A stretch of DNA of 64,000 nucleotides from Robiginitalea myxolifaciens (GTDB taxonomy: Bacteria > Bacteroidota > Bacteroidia > Flavobacteriales > Flavobacteriaceae), in contig NZ_FOYQ01000001.1 in the NCBI RefSeq assembly GCF_900115205.1, positions 1,019,240 through 1,083,239 on the forward strand, given 5' to 3'. Positions 51,995 to 61,250 of this stretch are shown in pieces. Position 1 is the stretch's first letter. The number at the start of each line of letters is the position of its first letter. The notes under the pieces are model-generated. The model had not been told where the DNA came from. It did no database searches and saw only the letters and a program-made list of their open reading frames with translations. The position numbers and the translations under genes were made by a program.

Positions 51995-54805
51995 ATGAGA
52001 ACCCTAATTTTTGGCTTTATAGCCTTGACGTGTTTATCCCTAAGTGGGCAGAGCACAGGAAGCATTGCGGGGACAATTACAGATCGTGAATATAATGACG
52101 ATCCCCTGCCCTTTGCAAACATCCTTATTAAAGGAACGACTACAGGAACTACTTCCGATTTTGATGGCCTTTATGAGATTGACGGTCTTGATCCCGGATC
52201 ATATACTGTTGTCTTTAGTTATTTGGGCTACGAAACTGTTGAAATTCCCGAGGTAGTCGTAGAAGCGGGTAAGGTTACCCAAATTAATGTCCCTATGAGC
52301 GCCAGCGAAGGCGTTGCCCTCGACGAGGTTGTGGTTACAACGGTAGCCCGTAAGGACTCAGAAGTTGCCCTGTTGCTCGATCAGAAATCGGCGGTACTAA
52401 TCCGCGAAAGTATTGGAGCCCAGCAGTTGGGGCGTATTGGTGTTTCCGATGTTGCGACTGCAACAACCAAAATTTCGGGAGTATCCGCCAGTGAAGCTTC
52501 TGGTGACATTTACATCCGCGGTTTAGGAGATCGTTACCTGTCGACAACGCTGAATGGTTTACCCGTTCCTTCCGATGATGTAGAGCGAAAGAATATCGAT
52601 TTGGGACTTTTCCCCACGCGGGTTATCCAGAACGTAAGTGTTGGAAAAACCTATTCTGTTCAAAATACTGCCGATCAGTCGTCCGGTACAGTGAATATCG
52701 CTACCCGGGAACTCGTGGGTTCTACAGAACTCGCTGTAGGTGTTCAGGGAGGGGTCAATACTAACGTAGCCGCTGGTGGTGTTTATGACGATTTCCGCAC
52801 TTCCCCGGCCAGCGCTAATGCGCCTGGTGGCTTTTACGACAATAATGGACGCACCGTACAGCAGTTGGTAACCCAACAGGGTTGGAATACCCGGACTGAA
52901 GAAAATCCAATGGATTACCGGGTCAACCTGGTAGCTGGTAAAAAGTTCGCAGATCGCCTTTCCGTATTGTTTACCGGTTCCCAGAGTCGCTCCTACGACT
53001 ACGGACAGGGTATCTTTTATCAATACCGTTCCAACTTTGTAGACGATACAATTACCGATGCCACCAACTGGAGAAAACGAGAAGTTACCTCCGGGTTACT
53101 GGACCTTGTATACTTCGCCAACGAAAACAACAAGATTAAGTCTTCCACCATTTTCCTGAACACCTTCACCGAAGAAATATATGAAGGGGGTCGCAATGGA
53201 GAAGGATTCATTTTTGAAGAAACCGACCTTGACGAAGGATTGGCGCAGTTTGTACGCGACCAAAACATTAAGCAGACTCAAATCCTTATCACCCAATTAC
53301 TGGGATCACATAAGATTACACAGAAAAACACCATTCAATGGGCGCTCGGTTACAACCGGGTGAATGCCGACGAACCTAACCGTATCCGGAATGAGGTAAA
53401 CTTTGACCCCCAAAACCCTTCTTTCGTACAATTGGGTAGAACTGGTGGTTTTCAGCAGCGAAAGTCCAGCCAGCTTATTGAGGACAACGAATACAATGGA
53501 TACATCAAAGATATTATTGATATCATCCAGGAGGAAGACAAGTCGTTTCGCGTTGAACTCGGGCTGAATTACCGAAATAAAGAGCGGGACTTCGAGTCTA
53601 TCTTTGTAGGGGTCGAAGAGCGCACGACGAACGCGATTAATCCACCTTCCATCGACAATCTCGGCTCCATCTTTCAGCAGTCGAATTTTGATTCGGGTGT
53701 GTTGGAGTTCAACCTGCTTCAACCCGACTTGTATACGGGTGAATTGGAATCCAAAGCGGCCTTCGCAGACATAAATCTGCGTATCAAAAAGTGGAATTTC
53801 AATGCAGGAATGCGCTTCCAGCAAGACAACATCGACGTTGGCTTCGACGTTGGAAACTTCCCAGGAAGGGTTGGTGAGACGAACAAGGAGTACAGCAACC
53901 TCTACCCCAGCGCGAACATCCGCTATGCCTTAGACGATAAAAACACGCTTCGCCTTGCGGTGAGCAGTACCATTACCCTTCCCGAATTCAAGGAAATTGC
54001 TCCTTTCGAATACGTGAGCCAGGTTGGGCAGGTTACCCGTGGAAATCCGGATCTGGAGGCTTCCCGAAACCTGAACTACGACCTGAAATGGGAATATTTT
54101 CCATCTGCAGGAGAAGTTATTTCATTCGCTGCCTTTTACAAGGATATTAGTGACCCGATCAACCGGGTTCAGGATCGTGGATCCGCCGGGGTATTCTCTT
54201 ACTTCAACTCCGGAGATAAGGCAGAGGTATTTGGACTGGAAGCCGAGGCTAAAGTAGATCTGATCACTCCCCCAGAAAACAGCGAAGGACTTCGCGAAGG
54301 TGGTGGCCTTGGTCTGGTATTCAATGCCTCCCGCATGTGGCATAAGCAGGACCTTAAAGAGGTGCGCGATGCCGATGGGAACTTTATCAGAACATTCCAA
54401 TACAAAGGTTTGACCGAGGAAGGCTTGCAAGGAGCTTCCGATTGGATCTTCAACGCCAGCCTCACCTACACCTACGAAAGCGAAAATCCTTTTACGGCAA
54501 CCTTAACCGGAAATTATGCCTCCGATAAGATCTTCTCGTTGGGAGCTCCGGAAATCCAGAGTCAGGCCGATACTTTTTACAACGATGCCATTGTTGAAAA
54601 TGGCTTTGTAGTCCTGGATGCAGTTCTGACCAAGGAACTTGGGGAGCATTGGCGCTTCCGACTGATAGGACGTAACCTTTTAACACCGACAATTGAAAGG
54701 ACCCAGCTGGTCCGCCCTAGTACCACAAACATCGAGACAAATGAAGTTGTCCGAAGCTATACCTCGGGAGCACAGATCAGCTTGGGTCTCAATTATAGAT
54801 TTTAA
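51995..54805 (+). CDS. TonB-dependent receptor, large carboxypeptidase-type
   Basis: 936 residues. Sec signal, carboxypeptidase-like domain (about 22-108), plug (about 118-235 with D-I-Y-I-R-G-L-G-D-R-Y-L and T-L-N-G-L-P-V-P) and a barrel ending L-G-L-N-Y-R-F. It brings a large ligand through the outer membrane. The following gene codes for a duplicated lipoprotein after 53 bases and then a PiT phosphate transporter, so phosphate or a phosphorylated compound is a reasonable guess for its ligand. Confidence 0.9.
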   Translation: MRTLIFGFIALTCLSLSGQSTGSIAGTITDREYNDDPLPFANILIKGTTTGTTSDFDGLYEIDGLDPGSYTVVFSYLGYETVEIPEVVVEAGKVTQINVPMSASEGVALDEVVVTTVARKDSEVALLLDQKSAVLIRESIGAQQLGRIGVSDVATATTKISGVSASEASGDIYIRGLGDRYLSTTLNGLPVPSDDVERKNIDLGLFPTRVIQNVSVGKTYSVQNTADQSSGTVNIATRELVGSTELAVGVQGGVNTNVAAGGVYDDFRTSPASANAPGGFYDNNGRTVQQLVTQQGWNTRTEENPMDYRVNLVAGKKFADRLSVLFTGSQSRSYDYGQGIFYQYRSNFVDDTITDATNWRKREVTSGLLDLVYFANENNKIKSSTIFLNTFTEEIYEGGRNGEGFIFEETDLDEGLAQFVRDQNIKQTQILITQLLGSHKITQKNTIQWALGYNRVNADEPNRIRNEVNFDPQNPSFVQLGRTGGFQQRKSSQLIEDNEYNGYIKDIIDIIQEEDKSFRVELGLNYRNKERDFESIFVGVEERTTNAINPPSIDNLGSIFQQSNFDSGVLEFNLLQPDLYTGELESKAAFADINLRIKKWNFNAGMRFQQDNIDVGFDVGNFPGRVGETNKEYSNLYPSANIRYALDDKNTLRLAVSSTITLPEFKEIAPFEYVSQVGQVTRGNPDLEASRNLNYDLKWEYFPSAGEVISFAAFYKDISDPINRVQDRGSAGVFSYFNSGDKAEVFGLEAEAKVDLITPPENSEGLREGGGLGLVFNASRMWHKQDLKEVRDADGNFIRTFQYKGLTEEGLQGASDWIFNASLTYTYESENPFTATLTGNYASDKIFSLGAPEIQSQADTFYNDAIVENGFVVLDAVLTKELGEHWRFRLIGRNLLTPTIERTQLVRPSTTNIETNEVVRSYTSGAQISLGLNYRF

Positions 54806-54858
54806 CTGGAACCTTGAAAATTAAATTGATTACAAACCATTCATTTAAACCCCTTATT

Positions 54859-56877
54859 ATGAAGACAAACATTCTGAAATTTGCATTTTTTGCTACGTTC
54901 TTCGCCTTATTCCTGGCTAGCTGTAGCAATGACGACGACGGGCCCGATCCGGAGCCACAGGCTACCTGTACTGATGGTATCCAGAACGGTGATGAAACTG
55001 GTGTTGACTGTGGCGGATCTTGTTCTGCTTGTGTTGAGCCTGAGAACACGGACCTCAACGGAAGCCTCTCTGAAGATCGCACCCTCGATCCTACGCTTAC
55101 GTATCGCCTGAGGGGTACCTACAGCATCGAGTCTGGGGCAACCCTGACCATTCCTGCTGGAACTACTATCATTGCCGACACCGGCACTGACGTATACTTT
55201 GTTGTGCAAAAAGGAGGAGACATTGCTATCAATGGAACTGCAGCTGCTCCTGTCCTTATGACCTCTGCCAGCGAAGCTCCTGGTGACTGGGGTGGACTGG
55301 TAATTGCTGGTAACGCTACTACTACTGAAGGTGTAGACGCTATTGCTGAAGTAGGTGGAATCATCTACGGTGGCACGGATGACGCTGACAGCTCAGGTTC
55401 TATCTCTTACCTGATCATCAACTACGCCGGTGCCCAGATCAACTCTGAGTCCCAGTACAATGGACTTTCCCTCTACGCTGTAGGATCCGGAACTTCCATC
55501 AGCAACGTAGCTATCCTAAACGGAACTGACGACGGTGTTGAATTCTTCGGTGGAACCGTTAGTGCTTCTAACTTCTACCTGGAAAACAACGAAGACGATG
55601 CCGTTGACTGGACAGAAGGATGGAATGGAGAGCTGAGCAACACCTATGTGCTGCACACTATTGACGGTTTCTCTACTGCTGTCGAAGCCGACGGAGTTAA
55701 CGCCAATCCAACCCTGACCAACTTTACTGCCGTATCTACGGAAGGTGGTACTGCTTTGCAATTCAAAAAGGAATCAGGAGCTACCATCACTGGACTTTCC
55801 CTGACCGGATACGAGACTTCTGTAGAAATGCGTGACGGAGGTCCTTTGGCTAACGTACAAATCGACGGAATGGCTGCTGATCCTGCTAACACCTACCTGG
55901 CTGCGGCTACTGTAGATATCGCCATCTTTGCCTGGGTAGATACTGATGTTTCTGTTGAGTCTCAGGATATCGACGGAGCTATCACTGCAGACATGATGCT
56001 GGATGCCAACGTTATCTACAGATTAACCGGTACCCTCAGTGTTGAAAATGGAGCTACCCTTACCATCCCTGCAGGAACCACTATCATTTCTGATACCGGA
56101 ACTGATAAATATATTGTAGTTCAAAAAGGGTCTATGATCGATGTTCAGGGTACTATGGACGATCCTGTTATCATGACCTCTTCTGATCAGACTCCTGGAG
56201 ACTGGGGTGGACTGGTAATCGCCGGTAATGCTTCTACCACTGAAGGAATTGACGCTATCGCTGAAGTAGGTGGAATCATCTACGGAGGTACTGACGATGC
56301 TGATAACTCCGGATCTATCAACTACCTGGTTATCAACTACGCTGGTGCGCAAATCAACTCAGAGTCTCAGTACAATGGACTTTCCCTCTACGCTGTAGGA
56401 TCCGGAACTTCTATCACCAATGTTGCCATCCTCAACGGAACGGACGATGGTGTTGAGTTCTTTGGAGGAACTGTTAGTGCTTCTAACTTCTACCTGGAGA
56501 ACAACGAAGACGACGCTGTTGACTGGACAGAAGGATGGAACGGTACCTTAACTAAAACTTACGTGCTGCATACTATTGACGGATTCTCAACTGCTGTTGA
56601 GGCAGATGGTGTAGATGCTGCCGTAGCTGTTCCTACCCTTGCAGACTTTACCGCGGTTTCAACGACCGGAGGTACTGCATTGCAGTTCAAAAAGACTACC
56701 GGTGCTGTTATTACCAATATTGTACTCGACGGATACGCTACCAACGTAGAAATGCGTGATGGAGGACCCGTAAGCAATGTTGAAGTAGACGGTACTGCTA
56801 TGACCACTGTAGACGATGACGTCTTCAACGGCACTGCTGTTGATCCTGCCGACTTCGGCTGGGCAACCGGAAACTAA
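54859..56877 (+). CDS. Lipoprotein with two tandem beta-helix-like repeats
   Basis: 672 residues. Lipobox L-A-S-C (C22), then a Cys-rich motif C37-T-D-G-I-Q-N-G-D-E-T-G-V-D-C51-G-G-S-C55-S-A-C58 known from other Bacteroidota surface proteins, where it probably binds a metal or forms disulfides. Two copies of a domain of about 300 residues follow (residues 79-375 and 384-672), each beginning Y-R-L-x-G-T and G-A-T-L-T-I-P-A-G-T-T-I-I. Such repeats are typical of right-handed beta-helices on the cell surface. It is likely the surface partner of the TonB receptor upstream. Confidence 0.8.
   Translation: MKTNILKFAFFATFFALFLASCSNDDDGPDPEPQATCTDGIQNGDETGVDCGGSCSACVEPENTDLNGSLSEDRTLDPTLTYRLRGTYSIESGATLTIPAGTTIIADTGTDVYFVVQKGGDIAINGTAAAPVLMTSASEAPGDWGGLVIAGNATTTEGVDAIAEVGGIIYGGTDDADSSGSISYLIINYAGAQINSESQYNGLSLYAVGSGTSISNVAILNGTDDGVEFFGGTVSASNFYLENNEDDAVDWTEGWNGELSNTYVLHTIDGFSTAVEADGVNANPTLTNFTAVSTEGGTALQFKKESGATITGLSLTGYETSVEMRDGGPLANVQIDGMAADPANTYLAAATVDIAIFAWVDTDVSVESQDIDGAITADMMLDANVIYRLTGTLSVENGATLTIPAGTTIISDTGTDKYIVVQKGSMIDVQGTMDDPVIMTSSDQTPGDWGGLVIAGNASTTEGIDAIAEVGGIIYGGTDDADNSGSINYLVINYAGAQINSESQYNGLSLYAVGSGTSITNVAILNGTDDGVEFFGGTVSASNFYLENNEDDAVDWTEGWNGTLTKTYVLHTIDGFSTAVEADGVDAAVAVPTLADFTAVSTTGGTALQFKKTTGAVITNIVLDGYATNVEMRDGGPVSNVEVDGTAMTTVDDDVFNGTAVDPADFGWATGN
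55094..56795 (+). repeat. Long internal DNA duplication within the lipoprotein gene
   Basis: Two copies with an offset of 915 bases (305 codons), from about 55094-55880 and 56009-56795. Some segments are identical: 43 bases beginning at 55453 recur at 56368. A 9-base in-frame insertion near 56625 shifts the later part to an offset of 924. High DNA identity suggests a recent duplication or gene conversion. Confidence 0.8.
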
Positions 56878-56915
56878 ACACTGACCTGAGGTTCTTAATC
56901 GAACCTATGCTATTT

Positions 56916-56954
56916 AAAGGTTCCGTCTGGTATACAGGCGGAACCTTTTTTTTA
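56916..56954 (+). terminator. Terminator of the lipoprotein gene
   Basis: AAGGTTCCG with TCTG, loop GTATA, CAGG with CGGAACCTT and a run of eight T. One of the strongest in the window. Confidence 0.85.
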
Positions 56955-57045
56955 TATTCGCCCGGGCAGGGGATAAGAGCATTCATAACCTTAGGTTAAC
57001 ACCCAGCGCCTGTAGAAGTGTAACTTTTGTGATTATTTGTGGATT

Positions 57046-59307
57046 ATGGGGGAAAACCTCTATTTCTTTATGATTATCGCCCTGGCTGTTCTGGCCATTA
57101 CCGATTTGGTCGTCGGGGTAAGTAATGATGCGGTTAATTTCCTGAATTCAGCAATAGGTTCGAAGGCCATTTCCTTCCGGACCATTATGATTGTGGCGAG
57201 TATAGGGATTGCCTTTGGGGCCATGTCTTCCAGTGGAATGATGGAGGTTGCCCGAAAAGGGATTTTTAACCCCAGTGAATTCGTTTTCGCCGAGATTATG
57301 ATCGTCTTTATGGCGGTGATGATAACCGATATTTTGCTCCTGGATTTCTTCAATACCATGGGGCTACCCACCTCTACTACCGTATCCATTGTCTTTGAGC
57401 TTCTCGGAGCCTCAGTAGCCATTTCCCTGGTCAAAATATATTCCAGCGGGGGAGGGTTCACGGAATTGGGATCTTATATCAATACGGACAAAGCCACGGA
57501 GATTATACTTGGGATTTTACTTTCGGTGGCTATTGCCTTTTCCATAGGCGCCATCGTGCAGTTTTTCTCCAGAGCCTTACTTACTTTCCGATTCGAAAAA
57601 AAACCTTCCTGGATGGGCGCCCTGTTTGGAGGGTTTGCCATTACCGGGATCATCTACTTTATCCTGATCAAAGGCCTTAAGGGTACTGAATTCCTGGGGA
57701 CAATCCTGGATTGGGTAGCCCAGCACACCAATTTATTCCTGCTGGGCAATTTTGCCTTCTGGACCCTGGTTTCCTGGTTTACGATGAAAGTATTTAAATG
57801 GAACATTTACCGACTTATAATTATCCTGGGAACCTTTGCATTAGCTATGGCCTTTGCCGGGAACGACCTGGTAAATTTCGTAGGGGTTCCGATTGCAGCC
57901 TATCAGTCATTTCTCGATTGGCAAGGAGCCGGAGTCCTGGCCGAAAATTACACCATGGAGAACCTGGCTACAGCAGTGCGTACGCCCACCCTCTTATTGC
58001 TGATTTCGGGCCTCATCATGGTTCTTACTTTGTGGTTTTCCTCAAAGGCCAGAAGTGTCGTTAAAACGAGTGTAGACCTGTCGCGACAAGACGAAGGCGA
58101 AGAGCGCTTTGAACCGAATTACTTAAGTCGGCGCATTGTAAAGTACAGCATTCAGGCAGCCGACAATGTGGGTAACCTGCTGCCGCGAAGTCTCCAAAAA
58201 CGCTTGAATAAGCGATTTGAGAAACCTTATGTATATATTCCCAAAAGTCGGGCACAGGATCTTCCTGCTTTTGATATGGTTCGCGCTTCGGTGAACCTCA
58301 TGGTGGCCAGCGTCCTGATATCCATCGCAACCTCCATGAAATTGCCGCTGTCCACAACCTACGTAACCTTTATGGTAGCCATGGGCTCTTCCCTTGCCGA
58401 TCGTGCATGGGGACCTGAAAGTGCGGTATATCGAGTAGCCGGGGTACTCAATGTCATTGGAGGATGGTTCTTTACTGCCTTCAGTGCTTTTGTAGCCGCT
58501 GCGGCTATTGCCTATCTCATTCATCTTGGAGGAATCTGGGCTATTGGCATTCTGCTGTTAATGGCGATACTTCTTATCGGAAGAAATTACCTGAGTCATA
58601 ATCGCAAAATCCAGGAAACCAAGCGAGAGGAACGCCTGCAAAAAGCGGAAAGTGGTACTATCCGTGAACTTATTGATGAAAGCTCCGAAAACGTTGCCCT
58701 GGCCATGCGGCGTGCCAATAAGATTTATACCTCCTGTATCGATGGTTTGGCCCGTCATGACATCGAGCGCCTGAAGAAGAGTAAAAAAGGTATCGATAAA
58801 CTTGAAACGGAGATCGAAGAGCTCAAAGGAAATATCTTTTATTTCATTAAAAATCTCGACGATTCAAGTAGCCTGGGCATTACTAACTTTTACATTGCCG
58901 TACTCAATTCCCTGGAGGATATAGCCCAGTCTTTGGAATACATCTCAAAGGCAGGATATAAGCATGTGATTAACAATCACAAAAAACTACGCTTCAATCA
59001 GATCAAGGATTTGAAGGAAGTTGACATTCGGGTAGAAGAATTGTTGAGCCGGATTCAGAAGATTTTTGAAACAAATGCCTATGCCGAAATAGTGACAATT
59101 ATTGTCAATAAAGAAGAATATATCAACGAGGTAAACCTGAAAATTGAGAAGCAGGTTACCCGAACCCGTATGGACGAATCCAGCCCAAAAAATACAGCCC
59201 TCTATTTTAGCTTACTTTCTGAAACCAAAGATTTGCTGGACGCATTGATGGACTTGCTCGAGCTCTACGACGGCCATGCCAATGCAAAGACCGGCACTAC
59301 TTTATAA
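57046..59307 (+). CDS. PiT family phosphate transporter with PhoU-like tail
   Basis: 753 residues. Two PiT repeats: G-V-S-N-D-A-V-N-F-L-N-S-A-I-G-S-K near 25-41 and G-N-D-L-V-N-F-V-G-V-P near 270-280, each in a set of helices. After about residue 545 there is a soluble, heptad-rich region of about 200 residues that resembles PhoU/DUF47, which in other bacteria is a separate gene next to the transporter. It imports phosphate with a proton or metal ion. I start at the ATG at 57046; a TTG three codons earlier is less likely. A TAACTTTTG lies at 57021-57029. Confidence 0.92.
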   Translation: MGENLYFFMIIALAVLAITDLVVGVSNDAVNFLNSAIGSKAISFRTIMIVASIGIAFGAMSSSGMMEVARKGIFNPSEFVFAEIMIVFMAVMITDILLLDFFNTMGLPTSTTVSIVFELLGASVAISLVKIYSSGGGFTELGSYINTDKATEIILGILLSVAIAFSIGAIVQFFSRALLTFRFEKKPSWMGALFGGFAITGIIYFILIKGLKGTEFLGTILDWVAQHTNLFLLGNFAFWTLVSWFTMKVFKWNIYRLIIILGTFALAMAFAGNDLVNFVGVPIAAYQSFLDWQGAGVLAENYTMENLATAVRTPTLLLLISGLIMVLTLWFSSKARSVVKTSVDLSRQDEGEERFEPNYLSRRIVKYSIQAADNVGNLLPRSLQKRLNKRFEKPYVYIPKSRAQDLPAFDMVRASVNLMVASVLISIATSMKLPLSTTYVTFMVAMGSSLADRAWGPESAVYRVAGVLNVIGGWFFTAFSAFVAAAAIAYLIHLGGIWAIGILLLMAILLIGRNYLSHNRKIQETKREERLQKAESGTIRELIDESSENVALAMRRANKIYTSCIDGLARHDIERLKKSKKGIDKLETEIEELKGNIFYFIKNLDDSSSLGITNFYIAVLNSLEDIAQSLEYISKAGYKHVINNHKKLRFNQIKDLKEVDIRVEELLSRIQKIFETNAYAEIVTIIVNKEEYINEVNLKIEKQVTRTRMDESSPKNTALYFSLLSETKDLLDALMDLLELYDGHANAKTGTTL

Positions 59308-59317
59308 ATTACCCCCA

Positions 59318-59354
59318 ACAAAAAAGCCCCTGCTCTCTCAAGCAGGGGCTTTTC
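59318..59354. terminator. Bidirectional terminator
   Basis: AAAAAGCCCCTGCT, six-base loop, AGCAGGGGCTTTT. It lies between the convergent phosphate transporter and MORN-like genes. Confidence 0.85.
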
Positions 59355-59369
59355 CGGGAAAATCTTGCC

Positions 59370-59720
59370 TCATTCATTCACTACAACGGCTTCTCCCTGA
59401 TTCCATTTGACTACGCGCGAAATCTTGTTTTGCTCGTAATCTACTTCTTTAAGCCCGTCCGCTTCCCAGAAAAACCATTTCCCGGTGCGAACTCCTTCAA
59501 TATATTGTCCCATGGCCAGCTTCTTACCTTCATTATCGTACATCTTCCACTCTCCATGTAATTTACCATCCTGATAGAAACCCACTTGCGCAATTTCCCC
59601 ATTATCATGGTAATAGGTAGCCTTAACCTGTTCACCTACGCGTTCCATTCTTGGTTCCGGTTGCTGGGCGCTTAACATACACGTCAGCAAAAGGGCTCCT
59701 AAACTCATTACAATCTTCAT
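59370..59720 (-). CDS. Secreted MORN-repeat-like protein
   Basis: 116 residues with a Sec signal ending L-S-A-Q and three to four MORN/YwqK-type repeats: Y-Y-H-D-N-G-E-I-A-Q-V-G-F-Y, D-G-K-L-H-G-E-W-K-M-Y-D, Y-I-E-G-V-R-T-G-K-W-F-F-W and a degenerate fourth. Such repeats form a beta-sheet meander; function unknown. Its promoter has an exact -7 box but no -33 TTTG; an array of 11-base-phased heptamers replaces it, so expression is likely switched by a response regulator. Confidence 0.85.
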   Translation of the reverse strand: MKIVMSLGALLLTCMLSAQQPEPRMERVGEQVKATYYHDNGEIAQVGFYQDGKLHGEWKMYDNEGKKLAMGQYIEGVRTGKWFFWEADGLKEVDYEQNKISRVVKWNQGEAVVVNE

Positions 59721-59761
59721 AACATTCCTTTTAAAGTGGATTTTCCTTTACATAAACGTAA

Positions 59762-59769
59762 CAAAGATA
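59762..59769 (-). promoter_or_regulatory. -7 promoter element TATCTTTG of the MORN-like gene
   Basis: On the minus strand TATCTTTG is an exact TAnnTTTG, 42 bases before the ATG at 59720. No TTTG occurs 19-20 bases further upstream. Confidence 0.7.
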
Positions 59770-59839
59770 CATTTATTTTACATTTATTACACTTTTAATT
59801 TACTTTTAGTTTACATTAAATTTACATTGTTTATGTAAA
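59766..59839. promoter_or_regulatory. Array of heptamers with 11-base period
   Basis: Plus-strand heptamers: GATACAT (59766), TTTACAT (59777), a shifted TTACACT (59787), TTTACTT (59799), TTTACAT (59810), TTTACAT (59821), then the inverted ATGTAAA (59833-59839). Another TTTACAT is at 59747. The 7-plus-4 spacing is that of OmpR/PhoB-class response regulator sites, and TTTACTTTTAG recalls the E. coli OmpR F1 site. The array fills the region from about -10 to -80 of the MORN-like promoter. Confidence 0.6.
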
Positions 59840-59975
59840 TGCCTGTTTATCTGATATTTATATTGTTAACTTTCTTGCCTCTGGTTAAAGCGTATAGTCA
59901 TATAAATCCCCGAATATTCGTTAAAGTGCTATCGCCTTTCGCTATCTTGAGGTAGCAACTTCTAAAATTGTGTCC

Positions 59976-60716
59976 ATGAAACTCCTCAGCACCAGATTTC
60001 AGATCCCCTTCCTTTGTTTTATCCTGTTTTCGGGACAAGGAGTCTTTGGGCAGCAGCCTAAAATCAGCAGTGACGAATTGCTGAAGCGCTCCATTGCCTA
60101 TCACGACCCACAGGGGACCTGGGGATCCTACGCCGGCGCCTTTACCGTAGTTTCTACCCGACCGGGCAAAAGCGATCGCACCAGCCGCATTTCGATGAAT
60201 CAGAAAAACTCCCTTTTCCGGATTGCCATGGAACTAGACGGAGTCCGGACTGCACTTCAAATGCAAGGGGAAAGCTGTAGCCTGGAATATCAGGGGAGTT
60301 CTGAATTTTCTGAAGCTATAGCCGAGCAACACAATCTCAACTGCGAGCGGGCGGTTATGTGGCGGGACTACTATTCCTATCTGTACGGGCTCCCGATGAA
60401 ACTTCAGGATCCGGGCACCGAGATAGATCCCAATGTCAGTTTACGGGAATTTAAGGGGTCCGAATATTTGGTGCTGCGGGTTACATACGAGCCGGAAACG
60501 GGGAAAGACACCTGGTATTTCTATTTCGATCCCATTACCTACGCCTTAAGCGTATATCAATTCTACCACGACGAATCCCAAAACGATGGGGAGTATATCT
60601 TATTGGAAGGGGAGTCAGAGATCAAGGGAATGCGACTGCCGGAAAAGCGAAGCTGGTATACCAACAAAGATGAAAAATTCCTCGGCGCCGATACCATTAC
60701 CGACGGCGGCCTTTAA
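59976..60716 (+). CDS. DUF6503-like secreted protein
   Basis: 246 residues with a Sec signal (to about G-V-F-G-Q-Q) and a beta-rich domain with R-S-I-A-Y-H-D-P-Q-G-T-W-G near 35-47, M-W-R-D-Y-Y-S-Y-L-Y-G-L-P-M-K-L near 130-145 and D-T-W-Y-F-Y-F-D-P near 180. Two Cys (about C108 and C124) may form a disulfide. The layout recalls outer membrane lipoprotein-sorting folds (LolA/B-like), and DUF6503 proteins belong to that type. I start at the ATG at 59976; a GTG two codons before is the alternative. Confidence 0.75.
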   Translation: MKLLSTRFQIPFLCFILFSGQGVFGQQPKISSDELLKRSIAYHDPQGTWGSYAGAFTVVSTRPGKSDRTSRISMNQKNSLFRIAMELDGVRTALQMQGESCSLEYQGSSEFSEAIAEQHNLNCERAVMWRDYYSYLYGLPMKLQDPGTEIDPNVSLREFKGSEYLVLRVTYEPETGKDTWYFYFDPITYALSVYQFYHDESQNDGEYILLEGESEIKGMRLPEKRSWYTNKDEKFLGADTITDGGL

Positions 60717-60827
60717 ACAGCCGCTATTTGCCTTTGTCCGATGAAAAGGACCCGTTAGTCGAAATAAAAGGGATTCCTGCTTTAAGGCGCCCTTATTGCG
60801 TAACTTAAAGACACTTATCGGGGGCAT

Positions 60828-61250
60828 ATGGGGCATTTAAAACTACTTCAGGATCATCTGACTACCCTGGATCTCGATTTCGGGACATTCAAACTGTATC
60901 GAAATTTGGTGATTGGGGAAGTCCATGAGGGAGTAGTCATCAATGCGGACCATGCCCTGGAGTTGATCTCCTTCAGCATCTCACATTATCCGTCCATGGC
61001 TTCCGTAGTATACCTCAGCCACCGCCGGAATTCGTATTCGGTAGACCCGACCATGTACCTGGAAACCGGAAGAGCCTTTCCTGCTCTGGCGGGCTACGGA
61101 ATTATATACCATAATGAATTGAATCGAAAAGTGGCTTTACTGGAACAAAAGTTCCTCCCCTATCCCAGTAAATTATTTACCTCCCTGGGTGAAGCCATTG
61201 AGTGGGCCGGGACCTGCGTGTCCAAAACCCCCGGAATTCCGCAGCCTTAG
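60828..61250 (+). CDS. STAS/SEC14-like cytoplasmic protein
   Basis: 140 residues, no signal, no membrane helix. Alternating strands and helices (L-D-F-G-T-F-K-L-Y-R-N-L-V-I-G-E-V-H-E-G and Y-P-S-M-A-S-V-V-Y-L-S-H-R) resemble the SpoIIAA/STAS-like proteins common in Flavobacteria. The role is unknown. It overlaps the end of the convergent nadD by four bases. Confidence 0.6.
   Translation: MGHLKLLQDHLTTLDLDFGTFKLYRNLVIGEVHEGVVINADHALELISFSISHYPSMASVVYLSHRRNSYSVDPTMYLETGRAFPALAGYGIIYHNELNRKVALLEQKFLPYPSKLFTSLGEAIEWAGTCVSKTPGIPQP

Noticed and set aside
59740-59840. Treating the AT-rich repeats as a CRISPR array or origin
   Set aside because: The units are only 7 bases with 4-base gaps, there are no spacers, cas genes, or DnaA boxes.
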